This document shows, piece after piece, positions 1 through 7,416 of a stretch of DNA of 64,000 bases (its first letter is position 1; every line of letters begins with the position of its first letter). Both the position numbers and the translations under genes were made by a program. Source of the DNA: Streptomyces sp. NBC_01485 (GTDB taxonomy: Bacteria; Actinomycetota; Actinomycetes; Streptomycetales; Streptomycetaceae). The notes under the pieces were generated by a model, which saw only the letters and a program-made list of their open reading frames with translations, made no database searches and was not told the DNA's origin. The stretch lies in assembly GCF_036227125.1 (NCBI RefSeq), contig NZ_CP109435.1, forward strand, positions 8,494,001-8,558,000, written 5' to 3'.

Positions 1-520
1 GCCGGCCGCCGGGCGTGGCCAGGGCACGGGCCGGGGCGGCGGGGGCGAGGCCGAGACGGCGGGCCGCGTGGAGCCGGGCCGGTTCGGCGGCCGTGGCGTC
101 GAGGAGGGTCTCGATCAGGGCGGGATCGTCGAGCGGGGCCCGGCCGTGCGTACGGTCGAGGACGAGGCGGGCCGCGCCGGCCGCCCGTTCCAGGATCACG
201 GCGTCCACGACGCTGGGCGCCGCACCGGTGCGTTCCAGCCACAGCGCGGCGGCGCCGTCGGGCGTCAGAGCCGTGGACGGCCAGGCCGGGTCCGGCGGCA
301 GGTCCGTGTCCCGGCGCATGCCGTCGGCCTCCACCCGGATCCGCACCCGCCGGTCGGCGTCGACGAGCCGCGCGGGTACCCCGGCCAGCACCGCCGCACC
401 GCGCACCAGCGCCTCGACCCCGGCCCGCGACTCGGCCAGCCGGTCGAAATAGGCGATGACCCGGACCGCGGCCCCGGCGTCGGGGTCCAGCGCGGTCATC
501 CGCCCGGCCAGCTCTTTCAT
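1..520 (-). CDS. N-terminal part of a PucR/CdaR-like transcriptional regulator (cut by window edge)
   Basis: An open frame starts at ATG 520 (complement) and runs off the left edge after about 173 codons. It begins MKELAGRMTALDPDAGAAVR, followed by a region rich in Ala, Arg and Leu with the look of the ligand-sensing N-terminal half of Streptomyces PucR/CdaR-type regulators, which carry a C-terminal helix-turn-helix. That half lies outside the window, so no DNA-binding domain can be seen and the family call rests on resemblance of the N-terminus only. No ligand or target can be named. Confidence 0.5.
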   Translation of the reverse strand, partial: MKELAGRMTALDPDAGAAVRVIAYFDRLAESRAGVEALVRGAAVLAGVPARLVDADRRVRIRVEADGMRRDTDLPPDPAWPSTALTPDGAAALWLERTGAAPSVVDAVILERAAGAARLVLDRTHGRAPLDDPALIETLLDATAAEPARLHAARRLGLAPAAPARALATPGGR

Positions 521-571
521 ACGACCATTCTGCGCCACGCGGCCACCGTCGAGGAGACCGCGGCCACGACG

Positions 572-601
572 GTCGGCCCAAGGGCGGAGCCTTGGGCCGA
601 C
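572..601 (-). terminator. Hairpin terminator after the esterase gene
   Basis: A perfect 12-bp inverted repeat (GTCGGCCCAAGG and its complement) around a 6-nt loop. It lies about 80 bp past the stop of the minus-strand esterase. No T-run follows, which is usual for Streptomyces terminators. Confidence 0.75.
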
Positions 602-678
602 CGGGCTGACGTGATCGTGCGATGTCGAGCGCCGCTGAGTCGTGGGGCCGCGAGCTGCTGAGCCGCCGCCCGCGGGGG

Positions 679-1653
679 TTACTCGGCGAGCAGCCTGCGC
701 AGCCAGTCCAGGTGGGCCGCGCGGGCCGACCGGGACAGCGCGGTCTGCGGTGCGAAGCCGTCGAAGCCGTGGAAGCCGCCCGGCCAGACGTGCAGCTCGG
801 CCACCCCGCCGGCCTGCCAGATCCGGGAGGCGTAGGCGACGACCTCGTCGCGGAACGTCTCGGCGGAGCCCACGTCGAGGAAGGCCGGGGGCAGCCCGGA
901 CAGGTCCTCGGCACGGGCGGGCGCCGCGTAGGGGGAGACGTCCGGGCCGCCGCGCCGCTCGCCGAGCACCGCGGTCCACCCGGTCTCGTTGGCCGTGCGG
1001 TCCCATATGCCGAGGCCCGCCATCTGGTGGCTGGAAGGCGTGTCGTTGCGGTCGTCCAGCATCGGGCACATCAGCATCTGGCCGAGCGGCCGCGGCCCCT
1101 GCCGGTCGCGCAGCAGCAGGGCGAGGGCGGCGCTCAGGCCGCCGCCGGCGCTGGCACCGGCGAGCACGACCCGCTCCGGGTCCGCGCCGAGCTCCTCGGC
1201 GTGCTCCACCGTCCACAGCAGACCGGCGTACACGTCCTCGATCGCCGCCGGATACGGGTGCTCGGGCGCCAGCCGGTACTCCACGGACACCACGATCATG
1301 TCCAGTTCCCGCGCCCAGTCGAGGACGGCGTCCACGCCGACCCGGTTGGTGCCGAGGACCATGCCGCCGCCGTGCATGTGGTAGACGACGGGACGCGGCC
1401 GGTCGGGGGCCGGCGAGGTGGGCCGGCAGATCAGCAGCGAGATCTCGGGGGCGCCCTCCGGCCCCGGCACCGTCCGCTCCTCGGCCTCGAAGGCGCCGCC
1501 CACGGTCAGGTCCAGTTGGGCGAGCAGCGCGATCCCCGGCCCCTGCCGGATGGCCGGGATGTCCTCGAGGCTCAGCCCCGGCTTGACCATCTCCCTGATC
1601 AGTTCCAGGGCGGCGTCGAGTTCGGGGTCGAAGGGCGGCGGCACGTGGGTCAT
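679..1653 (-). CDS. HSL-family (family IV) alpha/beta hydrolase, probable esterase
   Basis: A 324-residue cytoplasmic alpha/beta hydrolase of the hormone-sensitive-lipase family, which hydrolyses short acyl esters. The oxyanion motif HGGG is at residues 94-97 and the nucleophile elbow GASAG at 166-170 gives Ser168. The catalytic His is His295 in GGFHGF. The usual acid motif GxxDxLxDE reads GSAETFRDE, so Glu265 sits where Asp is normal; Asp269 follows. Length and N-terminal cap fit the family. ATG 1653 follows a GAGGAGAAA-type ribosome site. The gene stands alone, and its substrate cannot be read from context. Confidence 0.85.
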   Translation of the reverse strand: MTHVPPPFDPELDAALELIREMVKPGLSLEDIPAIRQGPGIALLAQLDLTVGGAFEAEERTVPGPEGAPEISLLICRPTSPAPDRPRPVVYHMHGGGMVLGTNRVGVDAVLDWARELDMIVVSVEYRLAPEHPYPAAIEDVYAGLLWTVEHAEELGADPERVVLAGASAGGGLSAALALLLRDRQGPRPLGQMLMCPMLDDRNDTPSSHQMAGLGIWDRTANETGWTAVLGERRGGPDVSPYAAPARAEDLSGLPPAFLDVGSAETFRDEVVAYASRIWQAGGVAELHVWPGGFHGFDGFAPQTALSRSARAAHLDWLRRLLAE

Positions 1654-1863
1654 GGGTTTCTCCTCATGCGGAACGCGGGACGCGAAACGCGGTTGCGCGG
1701 CGGCTCAGGCGGCCCATGATCGGCGCATCGACGGCCCGCCGGAGCACCGCCGTACGGCGGAACCTGCCCGCCATTCGGCGGGTGACGCCCGTCCCGGCGC
1801 TCGCATCTTGCCAATACATGACCTTTTGTTCACCTCTGAGGGGTGGAAAAGATCCGGCCACTG

Positions 1864-1878
1864 CGACAATGATTTTCA
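1864..1878. promoter_or_regulatory. Candidate Zur/Fur-type operator upstream of terC
   Basis: CGACAATGATTTTCA matches the Streptomyces Zur-box pattern TGAAAATGATTTTCA at 13 of 15 positions, with the right half perfect. It ends 29 bp before the chosen terC start. Binding is an inference from the match. Confidence 0.45.
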
Positions 1879-1907
1879 CCCTCATACAGGCATCAGGAGT
1901 ACCACCA

Positions 1908-2882
1908 GTGAACGTCTCGCTCTCCGTCTGGCTGCTGACCGTGGCGGCCTTGTGCGCGCTCGTCGCCGCCGACTTCTTCATCGGACGCAAACCGCACGAC
2001 GTCTCGGTCAAGGAGGCGGGCACCTGGACGATCGTCTGGGTCGTGCTGGCCTGCCTGTTCGGACTCGGCCTGTTCTTCTACGGTGGCGGAAAGCCGACGG
2101 GCGAGTTCTTCGCCGGGTACATCACCGAGAAGTCGCTCAGCGTGGACAACCTCTTCGTGTTCGTCCTGATCATGGGCAAGTTCGCGGTGCCCACGCAGTA
2201 CCAGCAGCGGGTGCTGATGGTGGGCGTGCTGGTGGCCCTCGTACTGCGCGCGGTGTTCATCGCCGCCGGCGCGGCGATCATCTCGACGTTCTCCTGGGTG
2301 TTCTACCTCTTCGGCGCCTTCCTGATCTGGACGGCGTGGAAGCTGATCCAGGACGCCAAGAAGGGCGCGCACGAGGAGGAGTTCGAGGAGAACAAGCTGC
2401 TGAAGGCGGTGGAGAAGCGGTTCGGCGTGGCCGACCGCTACCACGGCACGAAGCTGTGGATCGAGCAGAACGGCAAGCGGGTCATGACCCCGATGCTGGT
2501 CGTGATGCTCGCGATCGGCTCCACCGACGTACTGTTCGCCCTCGACTCGATCCCCGCCATCTACGGCCTGACCGAGGACCCGTACATCGTGTTCACGGCC
2601 AACGCGTTCGCCCTCATGGGCCTTCGGCAGTTGTACTTCCTCATCGGCGGCCTGCTGAAGAAGCTGGTCCACCTCAGCTACGGCCTGTCGATCATCCTCG
2701 GCTTCATCGGCGTCAAGCTGCTGCTGCACGCGCTGCACGAGTCCGGGGTGCACGTGCCGCAGATCAGCATCCCGTTCTCGCTCGGCTTCATCGTGCTCGT
2801 CCTCGCCGTCACGACCGTCACCAGCCTGCGGGCCTCCAAGCGGCAGGAGGAGACCGCGGCGCGGGACAGCTCCCCGGTGTGA
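1908..2882 (+). CDS. TerC family integral membrane protein
   Basis: A 324-residue polytopic membrane protein of the TerC family (TerC/Alx-type), linked in other bacteria to tellurite resistance, manganese export and metal loading of secreted proteins. The family core is present: acidic residues in the membrane region around SVDNLFVF and in GSTDVLFALDSIPAI, with about nine hydrophobic segments and a charged loop (KKGAHEEEFEENK) in the middle. GTG 1908 is chosen because AGGAG lies 8 nt upstream and the protein then starts directly with a membrane segment. The longer upstream frame is not protein-like. A Zur/Fur-like box lies just upstream. Confidence 0.85.
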   Translation: MNVSLSVWLLTVAALCALVAADFFIGRKPHDVSVKEAGTWTIVWVVLACLFGLGLFFYGGGKPTGEFFAGYITEKSLSVDNLFVFVLIMGKFAVPTQYQQRVLMVGVLVALVLRAVFIAAGAAIISTFSWVFYLFGAFLIWTAWKLIQDAKKGAHEEEFEENKLLKAVEKRFGVADRYHGTKLWIEQNGKRVMTPMLVVMLAIGSTDVLFALDSIPAIYGLTEDPYIVFTANAFALMGLRQLYFLIGGLLKKLVHLSYGLSIILGFIGVKLLLHALHESGVHVPQISIPFSLGFIVLVLAVTTVTSLRASKRQEETAARDSSPV

Positions 2883-2921
2883 CGGCTCGACGGTGCTACG
2901 GCTCCGCAGTGCTGCGGGGCT

Positions 2922-3869
2922 CTACGGTGTGGGCGCCGCGTCCGCGCGCATCAGTACGCAGTCGAACTCGATCACCCGCCCCGTGGCAGCCTCGCGCGTC
3001 ACGGGGTACATGCCGGTGATTCCGAACCCGGCCGCCTCGTACGTCGCGACGGCCTCGCCCATGCCGGGGCTGCCCTCGTAGAGCCGCAGCACGGCGACCT
3101 CGGACTGCATGCCCGTGAACTCCGCGATCCGCTCCCCGGCCCCGGCGAACACCTCCAGGTCATAGCCCTGGGTGTCCATCTTGAGGTAGGGGCGCGGATC
3201 GGTGAGGCCGTCCAGCGCCTCGTCCATGACGTCCGCCAGCCGGCGGACCCGGATCTCCTCGGTGTCGGCCTTCGCGAACCGGCTGTAGCGGCCCTTGCCG
3301 TAGTCGCTCGCCGGGAGCAGGGAGTTCATCGTCTGCCAGCCGATGTGGATCTCCGCGGTCGTCTCCTCGCGGCCCAGCCCGCACTGCACGACGTGCCAGT
3401 CGGGATCGTCCGCGGCGGCCCGCGCCAGCCGGGCGAACGTCTCGGACGTCGGCTCGAAGGAGACGATCCGGCCGCTGTAGCCGAGCCCGCGCAGCCGCTT
3501 GGCGTACTGGCCGGTGTTGGCGCCGACGTCGAAGACGCAGTTCACGCCGTAGAGCTCCAGCATCGCGGCCACGTGCTGGGTGCAGAGGTATTCGGCCGCC
3601 GCCAGTTGCAGTCTGCGCTCGTCCTGCCGGTCCGGGGAGTCCATGAGGAGCACGGAGCCGGTGTCGCCCAGCCGCACGGCGCGCCCCTGGACGACCTCGT
3701 CCCGCGCGCTGTCCCTGGTCCGCCTCAGCACCCAGGTGTCCTTGTCCGCGCGGGTCGCCCGGTAGGGCCCGTCGCGTCGGGAGACCACCGCCGTCCCCGG
3801 TCCGAGATCGGTCACCCGGACGCCGATACGGGGCATCAGGTCGAGCAGTCGTCGATAAAGGGTGCGCAT
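2922..3869 (-). CDS. FkbM family S-adenosylmethionine-dependent methyltransferase
   Basis: A 315-residue protein with the FkbM methyltransferase domain in its C-terminal two thirds. The SAM-binding loop DVGANTG is at residues 114-120, followed by the VSFEP motif at the second strand, and YLKMDTQGYDLEVFAGA near the C-terminus is the FkbM signature. Members O-methylate sugars, polyketides or other small molecules. The N-terminal 100 residues are family-variable. Start at ATG 3869 is supported by GGGTGGGGAG immediately upstream. It stands alone between terC and the FMN reductase, so the acceptor is unknown. Confidence 0.85.
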   Translation of the reverse strand: MRTLYRRLLDLMPRIGVRVTDLGPGTAVVSRRDGPYRATRADKDTWVLRRTRDSARDEVVQGRAVRLGDTGSVLLMDSPDRQDERRLQLAAAEYLCTQHVAAMLELYGVNCVFDVGANTGQYAKRLRGLGYSGRIVSFEPTSETFARLARAAADDPDWHVVQCGLGREETTAEIHIGWQTMNSLLPASDYGKGRYSRFAKADTEEIRVRRLADVMDEALDGLTDPRPYLKMDTQGYDLEVFAGAGERIAEFTGMQSEVAVLRLYEGSPGMGEAVATYEAAGFGITGMYPVTREAATGRVIEFDCVLMRADAAPTP

Positions 3870-3962
3870 CTCCCCACCCCTACCAGATGCGACCCGAAAC
3901 GGTCTGCACGTCGCACGACATTCGCCCCCGGTCTCCACCTGGCCTCTCACCTTCGAGAGCAC

Positions 3963-4002
3963 CGCGAGGGGGCCGGGAGCAACCGCTCCGGACCCCCTCG
4001 CG
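3963..4002 (-). terminator. Strong hairpin terminator after the FMN reductase gene
   Basis: Arms CGCGAGGGGG and CCCCCTCGCG pair perfectly. Further pairing of CCGGGAGC with GCTCCGG extends the stem around an AACC loop. It lies 23 bp past the stop of the minus-strand reductase. Confidence 0.8.
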
Positions 4003-4025
4003 TGGACTACGGCACTCGGGCGGCC

Positions 4026-4589
4026 TCAGGCGGCCGCGACCTCGCCCGCGTGGCCGTGCAGGCGCGCCACGACCTCGGTGAGCTGGGCGGCGACCTCGGC
4101 GTCGTCGACCGGGTGGGTCTCGGCGAAGCGGGTCAGGGAGCCCGGGATGGAGAGCTTGAGGTCCTCGATGACCTTGCCGCCGGCGATGCCCACGGCCTTG
4201 CGGGCCTCGTCCTGCGCCCATACGCCGCCGAACTGGCCGAACGCGGTGCCGACCACGGCGACGGGCTTGCCGCCGAAGGCGCCGGCGCCGTAGGGGCGGG
4301 ACAGCCAGTCGATGGCGTTCTTCAGGACGGCCGGGATGGTGCCGTTGTACTCGGGGGAGAACAGCAGGAAGGCGTCGGCGGTCTGGGCGGCCGCACGCAG
4401 CTTCGCGGCGGCTGCGGGGACGCTGCCCTCGACGTCGACGTCCTCGTTGTAGAAGGGGATCTCGGCCAGGCCCTCGAAGAGGTCGACCTCGGCGCCCTCG
4501 GGAGCGACCTTGACGGCCGCCTCGGCGAGCTGGCGGTTGGTCGAACCGGCGCGGAGGCTGCCGACGAGCGCGAGGATGCGGACAGACAT
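4026..4589 (-). CDS. NAD(P)H-dependent FMN reductase / azoreductase-type flavoprotein
   Basis: A 187-residue flavodoxin-like reductase of the NADPH-dependent FMN reductase family, which reduces flavin, quinone, azo or chromate substrates in the cytoplasm. The phosphate-binding loop GSLRAGSTN is at residues 10-18 and the family motif SPEYNGTIPAVLKNAIDW begins at 78. ATG 4589 is chosen because GGGAG lies 5 nt upstream; an earlier in-frame start would only add a few residues. It diverges from a TetR gene, and two matching palindromes lie between them, so repression by that TetR is likely. Confidence 0.85.
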   Translation of the reverse strand: MSVRILALVGSLRAGSTNRQLAEAAVKVAPEGAEVDLFEGLAEIPFYNEDVDVEGSVPAAAAKLRAAAQTADAFLLFSPEYNGTIPAVLKNAIDWLSRPYGAGAFGGKPVAVVGTAFGQFGGVWAQDEARKAVGIAGGKVIEDLKLSIPGSLTRFAETHPVDDAEVAAQLTEVVARLHGHAGEVAAA

Positions 4590-4627
4590 GGGTACTCCCA
4601 GAGGCTGAAACATTGCCGTAACGGATC

Positions 4628-4677
4628 CGGACCGAGGTCCGTTTAATGTTCTAGCACCCTAACCGGACCGTGGTCCA
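4628..4677. promoter_or_regulatory. Twin TetR operators in the divergent FMN-reductase/TetR promoter
   Basis: CGGACCGAGGTCCG (4628-4641) is a perfect palindrome with a 2-nt centre, and CGGACCGTGGTCCA (4664-4677) is its near copy 36 bp on. Sharing of the GGACC-N2-GGTCC core across a divergent promoter is typical of TetR autoregulation. Confidence 0.7.
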
Positions 4678-4707
4678 GTTTCATTCCCAGTGCTTTACGC
4701 TGAGTTC

Positions 4708-5418
4708 ATGTCCGCCGTTCTGCCACCCTGTCCGGAGCCCGAGGAGACCGCCGACAGGCCCGAGTTGCTGCAACTCGGTCCGGTCGGCGAGGAGCCGTGC
4801 CTGCGTGCCGACGCGGCCCGCAACCGGGCCAGGCTGCTGGACGCCGCCGCCCGGCTGATCGCCGAGCACGGCGCGGCCGGGGTCACGATGGAGGCGGTGG
4901 CGAGTGCCGCGAACGTGGGCAAGGGCACGGTGTTCCGCCGCTTCGGCGACCGCACCGGGCTGCTGACCGCGCTCCTGGACCACTCCGAGAAGCTGTTCCA
5001 GGCCGCGTTCCTGAGCGGCCCCGCGCCGCTGGGGCCGGGCGCGGAGCCCGTGGCGCGCCTGAGGGCCTTCGGTATCGCCATGCTGCGGCGCGCCGTCGAC
5101 GAGCTCGACCTGCAGCTCGCGGCCGAGCCCGGACCGGAGCGCCGCTACTTCGTGCCCCCGCGCCGGGTCCACCACAGCCACCTGGTGCTGCTGCTGCGCC
5201 AGGCGGCGCCGGACGCGGACGCCGAACTGCTCGCCCACACGCTGATGGGGTACCTCAGTCCCGTCCTCGTCCACCACCTCACCCGGCAGTGCGGCATGCC
5301 GCGGGCGCGACTGGAGACCGGCTGGAGCGAACTGGTCGACCGGGTGACCGGCGGGGTGGCGACCGAAGCGGCGGCTGGGCTCGCGACCGAGGCGGCGGCT
5401 GGGGCGGCGACGGGCTGA
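4708..5418 (+). CDS. TetR family repressor, probable regulator of the FMN reductase
   Basis: About 236 residues. The TetR helix-turn-helix lies at roughly residues 36-85, with the recognition helix in VASAANVGKGTVFRRFGDR. The C-terminal ligand domain is generic. The last 25 residues contain an imperfect Ala/Thr-rich repeat (GVATEAAAGLATEAAAGAATG). ATG 4708 is chosen; GTG 4690 would add six residues, and neither has a clear Shine-Dalgarno, so a leaderless start is possible. It is divergent from the reductase with twin palindromes between. Its stop is only 8 bp from the stop of the convergent monooxygenase. Confidence 0.8.
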   Translation: MSAVLPPCPEPEETADRPELLQLGPVGEEPCLRADAARNRARLLDAAARLIAEHGAAGVTMEAVASAANVGKGTVFRRFGDRTGLLTALLDHSEKLFQAAFLSGPAPLGPGAEPVARLRAFGIAMLRRAVDELDLQLAAEPGPERRYFVPPRRVHHSHLVLLLRQAAPDADAELLAHTLMGYLSPVLVHHLTRQCGMPRARLETGWSELVDRVTGGVATEAAAGLATEAAAGAATG

Positions 5419-5426
5419 GCCTGAAT

Positions 5427-6554
5427 TCAGGGCTGAGCCGTGAAGAGCTCGACCACGGCCTGCGGCGCGTCCTCGGCGAACAGCGACACACCGTTGCGGG
5501 CGGACTCCGCCGCGGCTGCCGCGCTGCGCGGGAACAGCTTCTCCTCGTAGGCGGCCAGCGCGGCTTCGGGCTCGCCCGGGTGCGCGGCGAGGGCCAGGCC
5601 CAGTTCGGCGCCGTCCAGCATCGCGAGGTTGGCGCCCTCGCCCGCGAACGGTGACATCAGGTGGGCGGCGTCGCCCAGCAGCGTGATGCCGGGGACGCGC
5701 TCCCAGCGGTGACCGACCGGCAGGGCGTGGACCGGACGCGGCACCAGCGGCCCGTCGGCGTCCGCGATCAGCGCCCGCAGGCTCTTGTCCCAGTCCGCGA
5801 AGTGCCCCAGGACGTGACTCTTGGCCGCCTCGGTGCCGGCGGGGTCGACGCCGTCCGCCCAGTCCTCGGGAACCCGGAGAGCGACGTAGACGTGCAGGCT
5901 GCCGTCGGGCTCGCGGTGGGCGAGGACGCCCCGGCCGGCGCCGAGCGCGAAGAGGGACCCGCCGCCCACGACCCCGGCGCTCGCCGGATGCCGTACGTCC
6001 GCGTCCCGCAGGTCCGCCTCGACGAACGACACGCCCGTGTAGGCGGGCCGGGTGGCGGAGAGCAGCGGGCGGATCCGCGACCAGGCCCCGTCGGCGCCGA
6101 CCAGCAGGTCCGTGGTGAAGGCGGAGCCGTCCTCGAGGGTCACCTCGTGCCGTCCGTCGCCCAACGCCCGCGCGCCGGTGACCTTGGCGCCCCAGCGGAC
6201 CGTTCCGTCGGGCAGCGAGCCCAGCAGCAGGGCGCGCAGTGCGCCCCGGTCGACCTCGGGACGCCCGCCGTTCCCGTCGTCGTCCCGCTCGAAACGGACC
6301 ACCGCGTCCTTGTCGAGGACCCGCGTGGCCTCACCGCCGGGCAGGATCAGCGCCCTGAACTCCTCGTACAGTCCGGCGGCGCGCAACGCCTCCTGGCCTG
6401 ACTCCTCGTGCAGGTCGAGCATGCCGCCCTGGGCGCGGGCGGTGGGGGAGGCGTCCAGGTCGAAGACGGCCGACTCGACGCCGTGCACGCCTAACACCCG
6501 GGCGAGGCTGAGGCCGCCGAGTCCGGCGCCGACGATGGCTATGCGGTGATGCAT
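5427..6554 (-). CDS. TetX-like FAD-dependent monooxygenase
   Basis: A 375-residue class A flavoprotein monooxygenase. FAD motifs are GAGLGG (9-14), GADGAW (153-158) and GDAAHLMSPFAGEGANLA near residue 300. The N-terminal segment GGMLDLHEESGQEA (43-56) and VDRGALRALLLGSL (101-114) closely follow the matching segments of tetracycline-inactivating TetX, so it may hydroxylate tetracycline-like or other aromatic compounds. This is resemblance, not proof of resistance. A TTA leucine codon (6492-6494, in RVLGVHG) suggests dependence on the bldA tRNA. It follows a TetR gene on the same strand with a 74-bp gap and is probably co-transcribed with it. Confidence 0.82.
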   Translation of the reverse strand: MHHRIAIVGAGLGGLSLARVLGVHGVESAVFDLDASPTARAQGGMLDLHEESGQEALRAAGLYEEFRALILPGGEATRVLDKDAVVRFERDDDGNGGRPEVDRGALRALLLGSLPDGTVRWGAKVTGARALGDGRHEVTLEDGSAFTTDLLVGADGAWSRIRPLLSATRPAYTGVSFVEADLRDADVRHPASAGVVGGGSLFALGAGRGVLAHREPDGSLHVYVALRVPEDWADGVDPAGTEAAKSHVLGHFADWDKSLRALIADADGPLVPRPVHALPVGHRWERVPGITLLGDAAHLMSPFAGEGANLAMLDGAELGLALAAHPGEPEAALAAYEEKLFPRSAAAAAESARNGVSLFAEDAPQAVVELFTAQP

Positions 6555-6568
6555 GAGACTCCTTCGTT

Positions 6569-6618
6569 CCTACGTGTCTTCGTGTTCGTACCTACGTGTC
6601 TTCGTGCGTGTCTTCGTG
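6569..6618. repeat. Short imperfect direct repeats between TetR and monooxygenase genes
   Basis: CCTACGTGTCTTCGTG occurs at 6569 and 6591, and CGTGTCTTCGTG again at 6607. They fill most of the short gap upstream of the monooxygenase start. Function is unknown. Confidence 0.6.
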
Positions 6619-6628
6619 TCGTCCTGCG

Positions 6629-7300
6629 TCACTCGGGTACGGGGGTCCGCTCGATGCCGCTGATCAGTGCCTGGAACCCCCAGGCGAGGCGGGCCTCCGG
6701 CGGGCCCGAGAGCAGCGGTCCGGTGAGGCCGGCGATGTGCGGGTGGGTCCGTGCCGAGGCCGCGCGCAGTGCGCCGCTGAGGGCGTCCCAGTCCTCCTGG
6801 GAGGCCTCGCCGGCGTGCTCGGCGGCCGTCGCGGTGGCGTGCTGGAGCAGCAGGTCCACGCCCCACGCGGCCTGCGCGGGCGCCACCCCGCCCTCGTCGA
6901 GCAGCGCCAGCAGGGTTTCGATCAGGTTCAGGTAGTGCGGGCCGCTGGGCCAGGCGGTGAGCGCCGAGCGGGCCAGGTCCGGGTGGTCGAGCAGCATCGC
7001 GGTGTACGCGGTGAGCACCCGCTCCAGCCGCTCGCGCCAGCTTCCCCCGGCCGGGGCCGGTCCGATCGTGCCCAGCAGCTCGTCGAGGACGGCCGCGTGC
7101 AGCTCCGCCGTGTTGCGGACGTACACGTACAGGGAGGCGGGGCCGGTGTCGAGCTCCTGGGCCAGGCGACGCATGGTCACCTTCCGCAGCCCTTCGGTGC
7201 GCAGCACCGCCACGGCGGCGGCCACGATGCCCTCCCTGGTCAGGGCGGGTTTGGCCGGGCGCTCACGGCGGCTGCGCGGGGTGTCGGGTCGTGCTGTCAT
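6629..7300 (-). CDS. TetR/AcrR family repressor (TetR_C-type), likely controls the TetX-like gene
   Basis: A 223-residue repressor. A basic N-terminus precedes the helix-turn-helix at about residues 20-70 (LAQELDTGPASLYVYVRN), the form seen in classical TetR-like proteins with a TetR_C_1 ligand domain. It is immediately upstream of the monooxygenase on the same strand. A triple 15-bp operator array begins 14 bp upstream of its ATG, so autoregulation of the TetR-monooxygenase transcript is the simple reading. The inducer could be the monooxygenase substrate, which is an inference. Confidence 0.85.
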   Translation of the reverse strand: MTARPDTPRSRRERPAKPALTREGIVAAAVAVLRTEGLRKVTMRRLAQELDTGPASLYVYVRNTAELHAAVLDELLGTIGPAPAGGSWRERLERVLTAYTAMLLDHPDLARSALTAWPSGPHYLNLIETLLALLDEGGVAPAQAAWGVDLLLQHATATAAEHAGEASQEDWDALSGALRAASARTHPHIAGLTGPLLSGPPEARLAWGFQALISGIERTPVPE

Positions 7301-7313
7301 GTCCCCAAGCTAG

Positions 7314-7355
7314 CGAACATGTTCGTCACGAACAAGTATGTCGCGAACATGTTCG
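7314..7355. promoter_or_regulatory. Three phased 15-bp operator repeats upstream of TetR
   Basis: CGAACATGTTCG, a perfect 12-bp palindrome, occurs at 7314-7325 and 7344-7355. A degenerate copy, CGAACAAGTATG, starts at 7329 exactly midway. The array has an exact 15-bp period in the TetR/LacI divergent promoter. Confidence 0.85.
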
Positions 7356-7416
7356 TTGACGGTTCATCGGATTTGAACGTCCCCCGCCTGTCACGCCGCG
7401 CACAGCTTCTGCCAAG

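Noticed and set aside
1800..1907. yybP-ykoY manganese riboswitch in front of terC
   Set aside because: The conserved core and paired arms of that riboswitch are not visible in the short leader.
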